Shown: positions 23,665-32,043 of the stretch, in pieces | Layout: each line of letters starts with the position of its first letter | How positions within the stretch are numbered: the stretch's first letter is position 1 | Origin: Sporosarcina sp. D27 | GTDB taxonomy: Bacteria; Bacillota; Bacilli; Bacillales_A; Planococcaceae | Length of the DNA stretch: 64,000 nt | NCBI RefSeq assembly: GCF_000586555.1 | Contig: NZ_AZUC01000046.1 | Coordinates: forward strand, 186,001 to 250,000 | Direction: 5' to 3' | Translations under genes and position numbers: made by a program | The notes under the pieces: generated by a model | Databases searched by the model: none | What the model was told of the DNA's origin: nothing | The model's input: the letters and a program-made list of their open reading frames with translations, nothing else

Positions 23665-26105
23665 CAGCAACAGAACGCTTTCAGGACCTCCCATTAGAGG
23701 AAGTCATCGGTGACCGTTTTGGTCGATACAGTAAATATATTATTCAAGATCGCGCATTACCGGATGCAAGGGACGGGTTAAAGCCTGTCCAACGACGTAT
23801 TTTGTATGCGATGTATAACGAAGGCAATACAAGCGAAAAGGCGTTCCGTAAATCTGCAAAAACAGTTGGTAACGTAATCGGTAACTACCATCCACATGGC
23901 GATACCTCCGTTTATGAAGCAATGGTAAGGATGAGTCAGGACTGGAAACTACGACATTTGATGGTTGAAATGCACGGAAATAACGGTTCAGTCGACGGCG
24001 ATTCTGCAGCTGCAATGCGTTATACAGAAGCGCGACTGTCTTCGATCGCGGGGGAAATGCTGCGAGACCTCAACAAAGAGACCGTAGATTTCATCCCAAA
24101 CTTTGACGATACAGAACCGGAACCAACCGTTCTCCCAGCTCGTTTCCCGAACTTGCTCGTCAATGGGTCAACAGGAATTTCTGCTGGATATGCAACAGAC
24201 ATCCCACCTCATGCGCTCCATGAAGCGATTGATGCGGTACTCATGAGGATGGATCATCCTGAAGCTACAGTGGATGAACTGATGACAGTCCTAAAGGGGC
24301 CTGATTTCCCTACTGGCGGGATCATCCAGGGTACAGATGGTATTAAAGCGGCATACGAAACGGGAAGAGGACGTGTAATTGTCCGCTCTAAATCAGAAAT
24401 TGAGCAGTTAAAAGCTGGGAAATCTCAAATCGTAATAAGTGAAATACCATATGACGTCAACAAAGCAAATCTTGTGAAAAAGATGGACGAGCTACGTGTT
24501 GATCGGAAATTAGACGGTATTGCAGAAGTGCGTGACGAATCAGATCGTACAGGATTGCGAATCGTAGTCGAGTTGAAAAAAGATATCGATGGCGAGCCAA
24601 TTTTACGTTATTTATTGAAAAATACGGACTTACAGGTTGCGTATAATTTTAATATGGTCGCTATTTCAGATAGACGTCCTAAACTGATGTCACTTCCGAT
24701 GTTATTGGATGCGTATATTGAGCATCAGAAAGAAGTGGTCACTCGACGGTCTCAGTTCGATGTGAGAAAAGCTCAAGATCGTCTACATATCGTAGAAGGT
24801 CTGATGAAAGCTCTATCTATTTTGGATGAAGTCATTCAGACAATCCGTAGTTCCAATGATAAGCGCGATGCGAAAAACAACTTGATCAGCAAATTTGAAT
24901 TCTCGGAGATCCAAGCAGAAGCGATTGTTTCATTACAGTTATATCGCCTGACGAATACGGATATCACTGAGTTGAAACAAGAGCAAGATGCTTTGCGTAA
25001 ACTTATCGAGGAGCTCAACGCGATTCTCACAAGCCCAGCTAAGCTATCACGCGTTATTCAAAAAGAATTACATGCTGTGCGTAAGCAATTTGCGGAACCA
25101 CGTAATTCTATAATTGAAGAGAAGATTGAGGAATTGAAAGTCGATCTTGATATTCTGATTCCAAGTGAGGAAGTCGTCGTATCGGTCACAAAAGAAGGCT
25201 ATGTGAAGCGCACAGGGTTGCGTTCCTATGGGGCATCTAATGGGACTGGGATGACGATGAAGGAATCCGACTATCCTGTTCTCGAGCGTACGATGAATAC
25301 GCAACATCACTTGTTGCTGTTTACCTCACTCGGGAATTACATTTATCAGCCGGTTCATGAACTTCCTGATATTAAGTGGCGTGATCTTGGACAGCACATT
25401 TCAAGTATTGTGTCCTTGGAGCCGAGCGAGTCGATTGTGGCGGCGATCGGATTAGAACAATTCGATGACGTTCACTCTATATTGACAGTCACAGCTAACG
25501 GTTTTGTGAAGCTATCCCAACTTGCGGACTTCCAAGTACAACGTTATGGACGTGCCTATAAAGGGATGAATGTTAAAAAAGGTGACCGATTACTTGATGC
25601 ACGACTCGTCAAAGGTAGTGAAGATGCCGTCCTAGTAACACATCAGGCATACATTTTACGATTCCCACTCAGTGATGTCGCTACGACTGGCGTCCGAACT
25701 GCAGGTGTGAAAGGTATTAACTTAAAAACGGAAGACTATATTGTTTCCATGCAAGTCATTACAGACAGTTCAGCATCAATTGTAGTCGCAACACAGCGGG
25801 GTACCGTGAAACGCACAGCATTAAAAGAAATTGAAGTTGGTTCACGTGCTCAACGTGGATTAATGATTTTAAAGGAACTGAAAAAGAATCCATATCGAGT
25901 AATCGGTGCTAAGATCACAGGATCCACCGAAAAACTCATTCTTACAACAGTCAAAGATGTCAAAACCGAAATCGATCCAAGCAGCCTGAGATTGTCAGAT
26001 CGCCAATCAAATGGAAGCGCCGTATCGGATGAGTCGAAAAACGGTCTAGCGAGTCGGTTGTACTACGAACCAACCGCAAAAACTGATAAACCCACATCCA
26101 AATAA
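23661..26105 (+). CDS. parC: DNA topoisomerase IV subunit A
   Basis: An 814-residue DNA-cleaving subunit. The active-site tyrosine is Tyr121, in A-A-M-R-Y-T-E-A-R-L. The quinolone-determining segment reads H-P-H-G-D-T82-S-V-Y-E86; Thr82 occupies the position of Ser80 of S. aureus GrlA, while Glu86 matches Glu84. The beta-propeller C-terminal domain includes repeated segments such as V-K-R-T-G-L-R-S and R-G-T-V-K-R-T-A-L. Overlaps parE by four bases and ends at a bidirectional terminator. Confidence 0.96.
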   Translation: MTATERFQDLPLEEVIGDRFGRYSKYIIQDRALPDARDGLKPVQRRILYAMYNEGNTSEKAFRKSAKTVGNVIGNYHPHGDTSVYEAMVRMSQDWKLRHLMVEMHGNNGSVDGDSAAAMRYTEARLSSIAGEMLRDLNKETVDFIPNFDDTEPEPTVLPARFPNLLVNGSTGISAGYATDIPPHALHEAIDAVLMRMDHPEATVDELMTVLKGPDFPTGGIIQGTDGIKAAYETGRGRVIVRSKSEIEQLKAGKSQIVISEIPYDVNKANLVKKMDELRVDRKLDGIAEVRDESDRTGLRIVVELKKDIDGEPILRYLLKNTDLQVAYNFNMVAISDRRPKLMSLPMLLDAYIEHQKEVVTRRSQFDVRKAQDRLHIVEGLMKALSILDEVIQTIRSSNDKRDAKNNLISKFEFSEIQAEAIVSLQLYRLTNTDITELKQEQDALRKLIEELNAILTSPAKLSRVIQKELHAVRKQFAEPRNSIIEEKIEELKVDLDILIPSEEVVVSVTKEGYVKRTGLRSYGASNGTGMTMKESDYPVLERTMNTQHHLLLFTSLGNYIYQPVHELPDIKWRDLGQHISSIVSLEPSESIVAAIGLEQFDDVHSILTVTANGFVKLSQLADFQVQRYGRAYKGMNVKKGDRLLDARLVKGSEDAVLVTHQAYILRFPLSDVATTGVRTAGVKGINLKTEDYIVSMQVITDSSASIVVATQRGTVKRTALKEIEVGSRAQRGLMILKELKKNPYRVIGAKITGSTEKLILTTVKDVKTEIDPSSLRLSDRQSNGSAVSDESKNGLASRLYYEPTAKTDKPTSK

Positions 26106-26118
26106 CAATTTTTTGATG

Positions 26119-26156
26119 AAAAGCACACGAGACTCTTAAAATTCTCGTGTGCTTTT
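26119..26156. terminator. Terminator of parEC
   Basis: AAAAGCACACGAGA (26119-26132) pairs exactly with TCTCGTGTGCTTTT (26143-26156). Confidence 0.9.
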
Positions 26157-26217
26157 TGAGTTTCTAGCGTATAATAATTCGGAAAGCGAATTATCGAGAG
26201 AGAAAGTAGGAGGGTGT

Positions 26218-27450
26218 ATGTGGAAAAATCGCAATGTTTGGATCATTCTTTCCGGTGAATTGATAGCTGGTATTGGTCTTTGGACCGGCATCATCGGAAA
26301 TTTGGAGTTTATGCAAGAAAAAATCCCTTCAGACTTCGTGAAGGCCATGATTCTATCAGTCGGACTTTTGGCGGGAATATTGGTAGGTCCCTTAGCAGGT
26401 AAAATCATTGATCAGCAAGCTAAAAAGCGCATATTAGTTCTAGCAGGCGCTGGACGTCTCATTAGTGTCGTCTTCATGCTTATCGCAATTGCAACAGGCT
26501 CTGTGTGGTGGATGATTGCATTTGTTGTCAGCATTCAACTCGCAGCAACGTTTTACTTTCCGGCGTTACAAGCGGCCATTCCGCTCGTTGTGAAGGACGA
26601 TGACCTGCTGACTATGAATGGGATGCACATGAACGTAGCGACCATTGCACGGGTCTCAGGGACTGCATTAGCAGGGGTTATCTTAGTCTACTGGTCGTTA
26701 TCGTCACTATATTGGATTTCAATCGTTGCTTATGTCTTATTACTCATCTTCACATTCATGCTGCGCATTGATGAAGGGGAGGGGACAGAGGCTGTTGTTA
26801 AAACGGAAGGCGCTAAAGGCGGGTTCATGGAAGTCTTTCCAGTGCTAAAAGCGTATCCTGCAGTCGGTATGACGCTAGTGATGACATTGATTCCGTTATT
26901 ATTTTTAGGCTCATTTAATTTAATTGTCATTAATATTAGTGAAATTCAAGATTCAGCATCCATAAAAGGACTGATTTACACGTGTGAAGGAATCGCATTC
27001 ATGATCGGTTCATTTGCAGTAAAACGAATTGCATTGAAATGGCGAACTACGGTGATCTTATTTTTCTTTGCAAGTATGGTGGCCATTGCAGAATTTCTGT
27101 TATTCTTTGCGCAAAGCCAGTTAGCAACGTTAGCAGCATTTACAGTCCTTGGATTCAGTCTAGGATGTTTTTTCCCAACAGCTATGGTGATTTTCCAGAA
27201 ACAGATGCCAAAAGCGTACCACGGGAGATTTTTCTCATTCCGGAATATGTTAGAGCGAGTCGTATTCCAAGTCGTTTTACTGGCGACCGGGGCGTTCCTG
27301 GACATTGTAGGGTTACAAGTGATGGTCATCGTATTTGGAGTGATCAGCATCAGTTTGACGACAGTATTTTTCTTGCAAATGAAACAACGTAAGATTCAGT
27401 TGGAAGAGCCAGTAGCTGCGGATGCAATCATTCCAGTGAAAAGCGTTTAA
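26218..27450 (+). CDS. Major facilitator superfamily transporter
   Basis: A 410-residue transporter with about 12 hydrophobic helices and the usual central charged loop (I-D-E-G-E-G-T-E-A-V-V-K). The A-like motif G-P-L-A-G-K-I-I-D-Q-Q-A-K-K-R after helix 2 is characteristic of drug:H+ antiporters. Start ATG at 26218 behind GTAGGAGGGTG; the frame extends 23 codons upstream through the -10 region (TATAAT at 26170-26175). Substrate unknown; likely efflux. Alone between two terminators. Confidence 0.82.
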   Translation: MWKNRNVWIILSGELIAGIGLWTGIIGNLEFMQEKIPSDFVKAMILSVGLLAGILVGPLAGKIIDQQAKKRILVLAGAGRLISVVFMLIAIATGSVWWMIAFVVSIQLAATFYFPALQAAIPLVVKDDDLLTMNGMHMNVATIARVSGTALAGVILVYWSLSSLYWISIVAYVLLLIFTFMLRIDEGEGTEAVVKTEGAKGGFMEVFPVLKAYPAVGMTLVMTLIPLLFLGSFNLIVINISEIQDSASIKGLIYTCEGIAFMIGSFAVKRIALKWRTTVILFFFASMVAIAEFLLFFAQSQLATLAAFTVLGFSLGCFFPTAMVIFQKQMPKAYHGRFFSFRNMLERVVFQVVLLATGAFLDIVGLQVMVIVFGVISISLTTVFFLQMKQRKIQLEEPVAADAIIPVKSV

Positions 27451-27479
27451 GTGCACGTAAACTAAATAGAAACTACAAT

Positions 27480-27512
27480 AAAACGCGACTTTAGCAAAAA
27501 GAGTCGCGTTTT
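27480..27512. terminator. Terminator after the MFS gene
   Basis: AAAACGCGACT (27480-27490) pairs with AGTCGCGTTTT (27502-27512). Confidence 0.85.
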
Positions 27513-27633
27513 ATAAATTCCTTAGAAATAACTCAATTTCGCTGCTTTATCTCACTATCCTAAGTATACTTATTAGTGATACGTAGCTTCCTATAATATA
27601 TATTATGACGGGGGCGTTAAAAGAAAGCAACTA

Positions 27634-28005
27634 TTATTCAATCCGATATCTATGTTGCCCTGCTTTTGCCCGCTCCACATCTATAAACTGCACGCCATAC
27701 TCAATCACGTCATTTATATACAACTGATGATCTTTGGCTAACGCTCGCACGCTTTCTAGTAGCTGCTTATCATACGTCGTTTTATACTGGATCCGGTCTT
27801 TAGGTCGCGTTTCTTTATTGAATGTTATTGAATCTTGCTGCAATACGACTTTCAAGCCATCTTCAAGTAAATAATTCACAAACGTTCCGTGCTGATCTGC
27901 TAGTTGTTTTAGTTGCTCCAAGATTTCTTGGCTAATCGATGTTCTGAATTTCACACGCGTCTCATCTGACGTTTGTCTCAGCATTCCATTTTCATTGACC
28001 CACAT
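27634..28005 (-). CDS. Small protein with two tandem ribbon-helix-helix-like repeats
   Basis: A 123-residue protein of unrecognised function. It is an internal duplication: residues 18-55 (V-K-F-R-T-S-I-S-Q-E-I-L-E-Q-L-K) and 72-109 (I-Q-Y-K-T-T-Y-D-K-Q-L-L-E-S-V-R) align without gaps 54 residues apart. Each copy has a short strand, a helix, a turn and a second helix, the order of a ribbon-helix-helix half. A single chain with both halves could fold as a pseudo-dimer and bind DNA, but this is inference. Start ATG follows AAGGAGTTG. It stands alone near an acetyltransferase gene. Confidence 0.7.
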   Translation of the reverse strand: MWVNENGMLRQTSDETRVKFRTSISQEILEQLKQLADQHGTFVNYLLEDGLKVVLQQDSITFNKETRPKDRIQYKTTYDKQLLESVRALAKDHQLYINDVIEYGVQFIDVERAKAGQHRYRIE

Positions 28006-28109
28006 ACGTACAACAACTCCTTAAACATTAGTAAAACCGGCAGATTGTTTGATATCCACCGGCTGTTCGCATCTTTGTTCGCATACCCGTAAAATCGGCA
28101 CTTTTCGCA

Positions 28110-28544
28110 TTAAAATTCTTTTTTGAACACAATGCTCACTTTGCTGTAGTCCATTTTTTCTTCATAAAAATGATGAGCACTAGTGCGTTGTAACCCTGAG
28201 GATAATGCAATTGATTCGTAATTGTGTTTTTTACCCCATTGCTCTACGTGTGTAAGCAACTTATCACCATAGCCCTTAGATCGAGCTGATTTGTCCGTCA
28301 CTAAGTCACAGACCCATAGCGAGCGCCCGTAATAGAGTGTAATCATCGGTTTAAAGCCAATAACTGCTTTTAACTCGCCATTATCCCGTAATCCGATCAT
28401 CTGATAACGTTCTTTTGCTTCAGACTCATATACGAGTTCCAGGTACTCTTCCAGATCTAAATGGGTACGGAGCTGATTCATAATCGGAAAAGCTTCAATC
28501 AGTTCTTCTTCACTTGTCAATGAAACAATTGCAATTTCATCCAT
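28110..28544 (-). CDS. GNAT-family N-acetyltransferase
   Basis: A 144-residue GNAT-fold protein. The acetyl-CoA site is visible as V-T-D-K-S-A-R-S-K-G-Y-G-D-K-L-L near residues 83-98 (the Q/R-x-x-G-x-G/A loop), preceded by the strand L-W-V-C-D-L and followed by I-A-L-S-S-G-L-Q-R-T-S-A-H-H-F-Y, with the common H-x-F-Y of GNATs. Substrate unknown. A GGAGGCG site precedes the ATG. It starts 26 bp after modC on the same strand and could be a read-through member of the mod operon. Confidence 0.87.
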   Translation of the reverse strand: MDEIAIVSLTSEEELIEAFPIMNQLRTHLDLEEYLELVYESEAKERYQMIGLRDNGELKAVIGFKPMITLYYGRSLWVCDLVTDKSARSKGYGDKLLTHVEQWGKKHNYESIALSSGLQRTSAHHFYEEKMDYSKVSIVFKKEF

Positions 28545-28570
28545 AGGAATCGCCTCCGGAACCCCGTCAC

Positions 28571-29242
28571 TTAGTGCGCTGGGGTTTCTTTCATTGTTCC
28601 ACGACTCTCATTGACAAGCAAGCCCTTTTTCAAATGGAGCACCCGATCTCCTAATTTTTCAGCCTCTGATCGGCTATGAGTCACTATAAGAAATGGAATT
28701 TTCCATAATTCATGTAACCGGAGTAACTCATCTTGACACTCTTCACGCGTTTCTTCATCCAAAGCGGATAATGGTTCATCCAATAGAAGCAAATCCGGCT
28801 CTGTAGCAAGCGCACGAGCAAGAGCAACCCGCTGTTTCTCCCCGCCAGAAATCTGATGAGGATACTTGTCCAACAAATGGCTGATGCCAAGTACCGTCAG
28901 TAATTGTTCGACGATAAAACCAGTCGTCGCAGTTGTCTGCTTGTGCAGACCGTAGTGAATATTGCGCTCGACTGTCATATGCGGAAACAGCGCATAATCC
29001 TGAAATAAGTACCCAATATTACGGGATCGCGCGGGTAACGAATTCTTCTTCCCATTAAAAAAACTCTTTCCATTGAGCGTGATTATTCCGCTGTCGGGTT
29101 CAGTCAACCCAGCAATCGCCTGTAAAATAGACGTCTTCCCCGCTCCTGAAGACCCCGCCAAAACAATAATTTCGTTTTGCGCTTGAAAACTGATATCCAG
29201 CTCAAAATGATCTAATCGTTTCCTGATTGATACTTCTAACAT
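28571..29242 (-). CDS. modC: Molybdate ABC transporter ATP-binding protein
   Basis: A 223-residue ATPase: Walker A G-S-S-G-A-G-K-T near residue 31, Q-loop L-F-Q-D-Y-A-L-F-P-H, signature I-S-G-G-E-K-Q-R near 132, Walker B L-L-L-L-D-E-P-L-S-A-L-D, and switch T-H-S-R-S-E-A. It is shorter than E. coli ModC because it lacks the C-terminal molybdate-binding (MOP-like) domain. B. subtilis modAB lacks an adjacent modC, so the complete set here is a difference. Starts 12 bp after modB. A weak hairpin (AACCCC/GGGGTT, 28560-28586) overlaps its 3' end. Confidence 0.9.
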   Translation of the reverse strand: MLEVSIRKRLDHFELDISFQAQNEIIVLAGSSGAGKTSILQAIAGLTEPDSGIITLNGKSFFNGKKNSLPARSRNIGYLFQDYALFPHMTVERNIHYGLHKQTTATTGFIVEQLLTVLGISHLLDKYPHQISGGEKQRVALARALATEPDLLLLDEPLSALDEETREECQDELLRLHELWKIPFLIVTHSRSEAEKLGDRVLHLKKGLLVNESRGTMKETPAH

Positions 29243-29254
29243 TGAATCACCTGC

Positions 29255-29935
29255 CTACCGTTTTTCAGAAGCAAATCGTCTCAAGTTGCGTTTGCTCCAC
29301 CAGTTTAACCATAGAATTGTACTGAATCCGAGCGCTGTAATAATGACAACCCAAAACGTCGCTTTCTCCATCTTTCCCGCTTCCACTGCAAAATAGATCG
29401 CCATAGGAATCGTATCCGTCTTACCAGGTATGTATCCAGCAAGCATCAGAGTCGCACCGAATTCTCCAAGTCCTCTTGCGAAAGAAAGAACGAGTCCCGC
29501 CAACAATCCCGGCCACGCAAGCGGAAACGTGATTGTTCTAAAAACCCGCCACTCAGAAGCGCCCATCGTCCTCGCCGCATCCCCTAACTTATTGTCTAAA
29601 CTATCAAAAGCTGCTACTGCACTTTGGTACATGAGAGGAAAACTGACGACGACAGAAGCAATGACTGCAGCCGTCCAAGTGAATACGATTTGGATATCGA
29701 ACGCCTCGAGTAACCAGCTACCTATCCACCCTTTTTTTCCAAATAATATTAGCAGACCGAAACCTACAACAGTCGGTGGTAAGACGAGCGGTAAAAGAAA
29801 TAGTGATTCAAATATCGATTTCCCGAAAAATTGCCGTTTCGCGAATAGGTGTGCAAGAAACACGCCGAGCACGAACACGATAGCCGTGGAAATGACCGCC
29901 ACCTTTACAGAAAGTAATAAAGGACTTAAATCCAC
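29255..29935 (-). CDS. modB: Molybdate ABC transporter permease
   Basis: A 226-residue permease with five to six helices. The cytoplasmic coupling loop reads A-A-R-T-M-G-A-S-E-W-R-V-F-R-T-I-T-F-P-L-A-W-P-G, the EAA motif of ModB/CysTW-type permeases, and L-P-L-V-L-P-P-T-V-V-G-F and R-G-L-G-E-F-G-A-T are typical of ModB. It transports molybdate (possibly tungstate) handed over by ModA. Lies 18 bp downstream of modA and 12 bp upstream of modC. Confidence 0.93.
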   Translation of the reverse strand: MDLSPLLLSVKVAVISTAIVFVLGVFLAHLFAKRQFFGKSIFESLFLLPLVLPPTVVGFGLLILFGKKGWIGSWLLEAFDIQIVFTWTAAVIASVVVSFPLMYQSAVAAFDSLDNKLGDAARTMGASEWRVFRTITFPLAWPGLLAGLVLSFARGLGEFGATLMLAGYIPGKTDTIPMAIYFAVEAGKMEKATFWVVIITALGFSTILWLNWWSKRNLRRFASEKR

Positions 29936-29953
29936 ATTGTCTACCTCCTTTTC

Positions 29954-30748
29954 TTACTTAAATCCGTACTTAGCTAGTGTTTCTTGACCTTGATCCCCTA
30001 GTAATGCATCGAAAAACTGTTGGGCTTCGTCTGCGTGCTTAGAATCTTTCAAAACAGCACCAGGATAGACAATCGGCTCATGCCAGCTAGGGTCTGATTC
30101 AGCAATCACTTTCACTTTATCAGAAATAAACGCATCACTCGAATAGACCACACCGTAATCCGCATTCCCGAGTTCAACTTGCGTGAGCACTTGTCGCACG
30201 TCTGACGCAAGCACAAGCTTGTCCTGCATCGGCTCCCAAAGCTTCAAATGTTCAAATACTTCTTTGGTATAACGGCCAACTGGAACGCTTTCTGGTTCAC
30301 CAATGACGAAATGATCGATGGTTGCAGGGTCAATCTCTTCAAAACTTGTAAGAGCTGAATCTGTATCTTCATTTGCTATCAAAACTAACACATTTTTCGT
30401 GAAATCTGTCCGTGTTGATGCATCTAGTAACCCTTCATCCTCAAGAGTATCCATATCTTTTTTACTTGCAGATAAAAACACATCTGCTGGAGCTCCATTT
30501 TCAATCGAGGTGGCAAGCTTTCCAGATCCGCCATACATGAACGTCAACTCTACATTTTCATGCTCTTTTTCATAGGTTTTCTTAAAGTCATCCAATGCGT
30601 CCGTTAAACTGGCTGCTGCAGAAATATGTAGTTCCACTTTATCCGTTTTACTAGTTCCATTACCTTCAGACGCTGGTTTGCCATTTGAACAACCTACCAG
30701 TAATAGTAGCAAAGTTGCCATAATGATCCCAATACGTATTTTATTCAA
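29954..30748 (-). CDS. modA: Molybdate-binding lipoprotein ModA
   Basis: A 264-residue solute-binding lipoprotein: signal peptide with lipobox L-V-G-C (Cys20), then L-H-I-S-A-A-A-S-L-T-D-A-L-D, the ModA oxyanion-binding segment (Ser in A-A-A-S-L-T), and later F-M-Y-G-G-S-G-K-L and G-A-P-A-D-V-F-L-S-A. It captures molybdate outside the cell. The start is TTG at 30746-30748 behind AAGGGGAG; the frame runs ten codons further upstream without a site. First gene of modABC, divergent from the HTH/PBP regulator. Confidence 0.93.
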   Translation of the reverse strand: MNKIRIGIIMATLLLLLVGCSNGKPASEGNGTSKTDKVELHISAAASLTDALDDFKKTYEKEHENVELTFMYGGSGKLATSIENGAPADVFLSASKKDMDTLEDEGLLDASTRTDFTKNVLVLIANEDTDSALTSFEEIDPATIDHFVIGEPESVPVGRYTKEVFEHLKLWEPMQDKLVLASDVRQVLTQVELGNADYGVVYSSDAFISDKVKVIAESDPSWHEPIVYPGAVLKDSKHADEAQQFFDALLGDQGQETLAKYGFK

Positions 30749-30789
30749 ACCAATCTCCCCTTCCTTATTTATCATCAATTATAACTACA

Positions 30790-30803
30790 TATAACTAGTT
30801 ATA
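30790..30803. promoter_or_regulatory. Perfect palindrome in the modA-regulator divergent region
   Basis: TATAACTAGTTATA is a perfect 14-bp palindrome, 42 bp upstream of the modA start in a very AT-rich spacer, well placed as an operator for the divergent regulator. A second TATAACTA lies just before it. Confidence 0.4.
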
Positions 30804-30932
30804 ACATAAGGAAACTCTCTTTATCTATTTATAATTAAATAATTCTAACTATTATCCGTTATATCTTATTATATCTATTGCAATAATTCTAAAAATAAGA
30901 GAAGATAGAAGATAGAAATGGGGGTATGTAGG

Positions 30933-31931
30933 TTGAATTCACACGATAAAGTTTCGTATACGACCGAAGATCTCGCTGACTTGCTTCAAGTCTCGAAGTT
31001 AACCGTGTATGACCTCATTAAAAAAGGGGAAATCGTTGCCTACCGAGTTGGTAGACAAATGCGGATTGACGCTTCTGACTTTGAAGCTTATAAAGACCGT
31101 ATGAAAGGTGGAACCGATCGCCCTGTTGTGCAATCAGCTCCACCACAAGTATCTGAATCAGAATCTGTTGTACCAACGATCTTAAGGAATCAGTCTATCC
31201 CCCATCTCCCACAACCACGTACTTTGCAACACGTAATCATCAGCGGACAGGATGTAACACTGGACCTTTTGGCAAACGCAATCACCGCTACATCTAGTAA
31301 CTATCGAACTCTTCGTTCCCACACTGGCAGTTTGAACAGTTTGCTCGCACTCGTTCAGGGAGAAGCAGATCTCGTCAGTACCCATCTTTTTGATGGGGAT
31401 ACAGGTTCCTATAACATACCGTACATTCGAAGGATATTAATTGGGCGTGAATATACTGTTGTTAACTTGCTCTCCCGTTCGGCAGGTTTTTACGTACAGC
31501 CAGGAAACCCGAAGAATATTAGGAGTTGGCGTGATTTAAACCGTAACGATATTCAAATCGTCAATCGTGAACTAGGATCTGGAATTCGAGTATTAACGGA
31601 TGAACGACTACGACTGGAGGGCATTTTACCAAAGACGATATCAGGTTATGAGAATATCGAAATGAACCACTTAGCGGTAGCTAGTAAAGTTGCAGCAGGA
31701 GAAGCGGATATTGGTGTTGGGATTGAAAAGAATGCACATTTAGTGAATGTCGATTATATCCCCATGACAGAAGAACAATATGACCTAGTCATGATCAAGC
31801 GTGAAGACAACAAAGCATTGCGCGAAACAGTTTTGAACATCTTGCAGTCCGAGTCTTTCAAGAAAGAACTCTCTACTATTCACGGATATGAATTTTCTCA
31901 AATGGGACGAATTTTATACGACACCCCCTAA
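30933..31931 (+). CDS. MerR/excisionase-type HTH regulator fused to a periplasmic-binding-like domain (YvgK-like)
   Basis: A 332-residue protein. Residues 8-55 are an excisionase/MerR-type winged helix (Y-T-T-E-D-L-A-D-L-L-Q-V-S-K-L-T-V-Y-D-L-I-K-K-G, then A-Y-R-V-G-R-Q-M-R-I). Residues about 100-325 form a PBP-like domain (V-I-I-S-G-Q-D-V-T-L-D-L-L-A, then N-R-E-L-G-S-G-I-R and A-D-I-G-V-G-I-E). It has no signal peptide, so it senses a small ligand inside the cell. Divergence from modA as in B. subtilis yvgK suggests molybdate or molybdenum cofactor sensing. TTG at 30933 has GGGGGT upstream; ATG 30918 is the alternative start. Confidence 0.85.
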   Translation: MNSHDKVSYTTEDLADLLQVSKLTVYDLIKKGEIVAYRVGRQMRIDASDFEAYKDRMKGGTDRPVVQSAPPQVSESESVVPTILRNQSIPHLPQPRTLQHVIISGQDVTLDLLANAITATSSNYRTLRSHTGSLNSLLALVQGEADLVSTHLFDGDTGSYNIPYIRRILIGREYTVVNLLSRSAGFYVQPGNPKNIRSWRDLNRNDIQIVNRELGSGIRVLTDERLRLEGILPKTISGYENIEMNHLAVASKVAAGEADIGVGIEKNAHLVNVDYIPMTEEQYDLVMIKREDNKALRETVLNILQSESFKKELSTIHGYEFSQMGRILYDTP

Positions 31932-31963
31932 CACTCTTTTCTAATTAGAAAGAGTGTTTTTTT
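31930..31963 (+). terminator. Terminator of the YvgK-like regulator gene
   Basis: Arms around ACACTCTTT and AAAGAGTGT with one bulged base, followed by seven T. Confidence 0.85.
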
Positions 31964-32002
31964 CTCAACTTTACATAATATAATTATAGTTAAGTTAAAC
32001 CT

Positions 32003-32036
32003 AAAAAAAACAGCCTTGCAGTTAAGCACGACTGTT
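32003..32036 (-). terminator. Terminator of the LCP/AI-2E operon
   Basis: On the minus strand AACAGTC pairs with GGCTGTT (one G-U) with a further inner stem, followed by eight T (32003-32010). Confidence 0.75.
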
Positions 32037-32043
32037 CTAACAG

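Noticed and set aside
30825..30900. ModE operator of the E. coli type
   Set aside because: CGTTATATC-like sequence occurs (around 30857) but there is no clear inverted partner at ModE spacing in this very AT-rich stretch.
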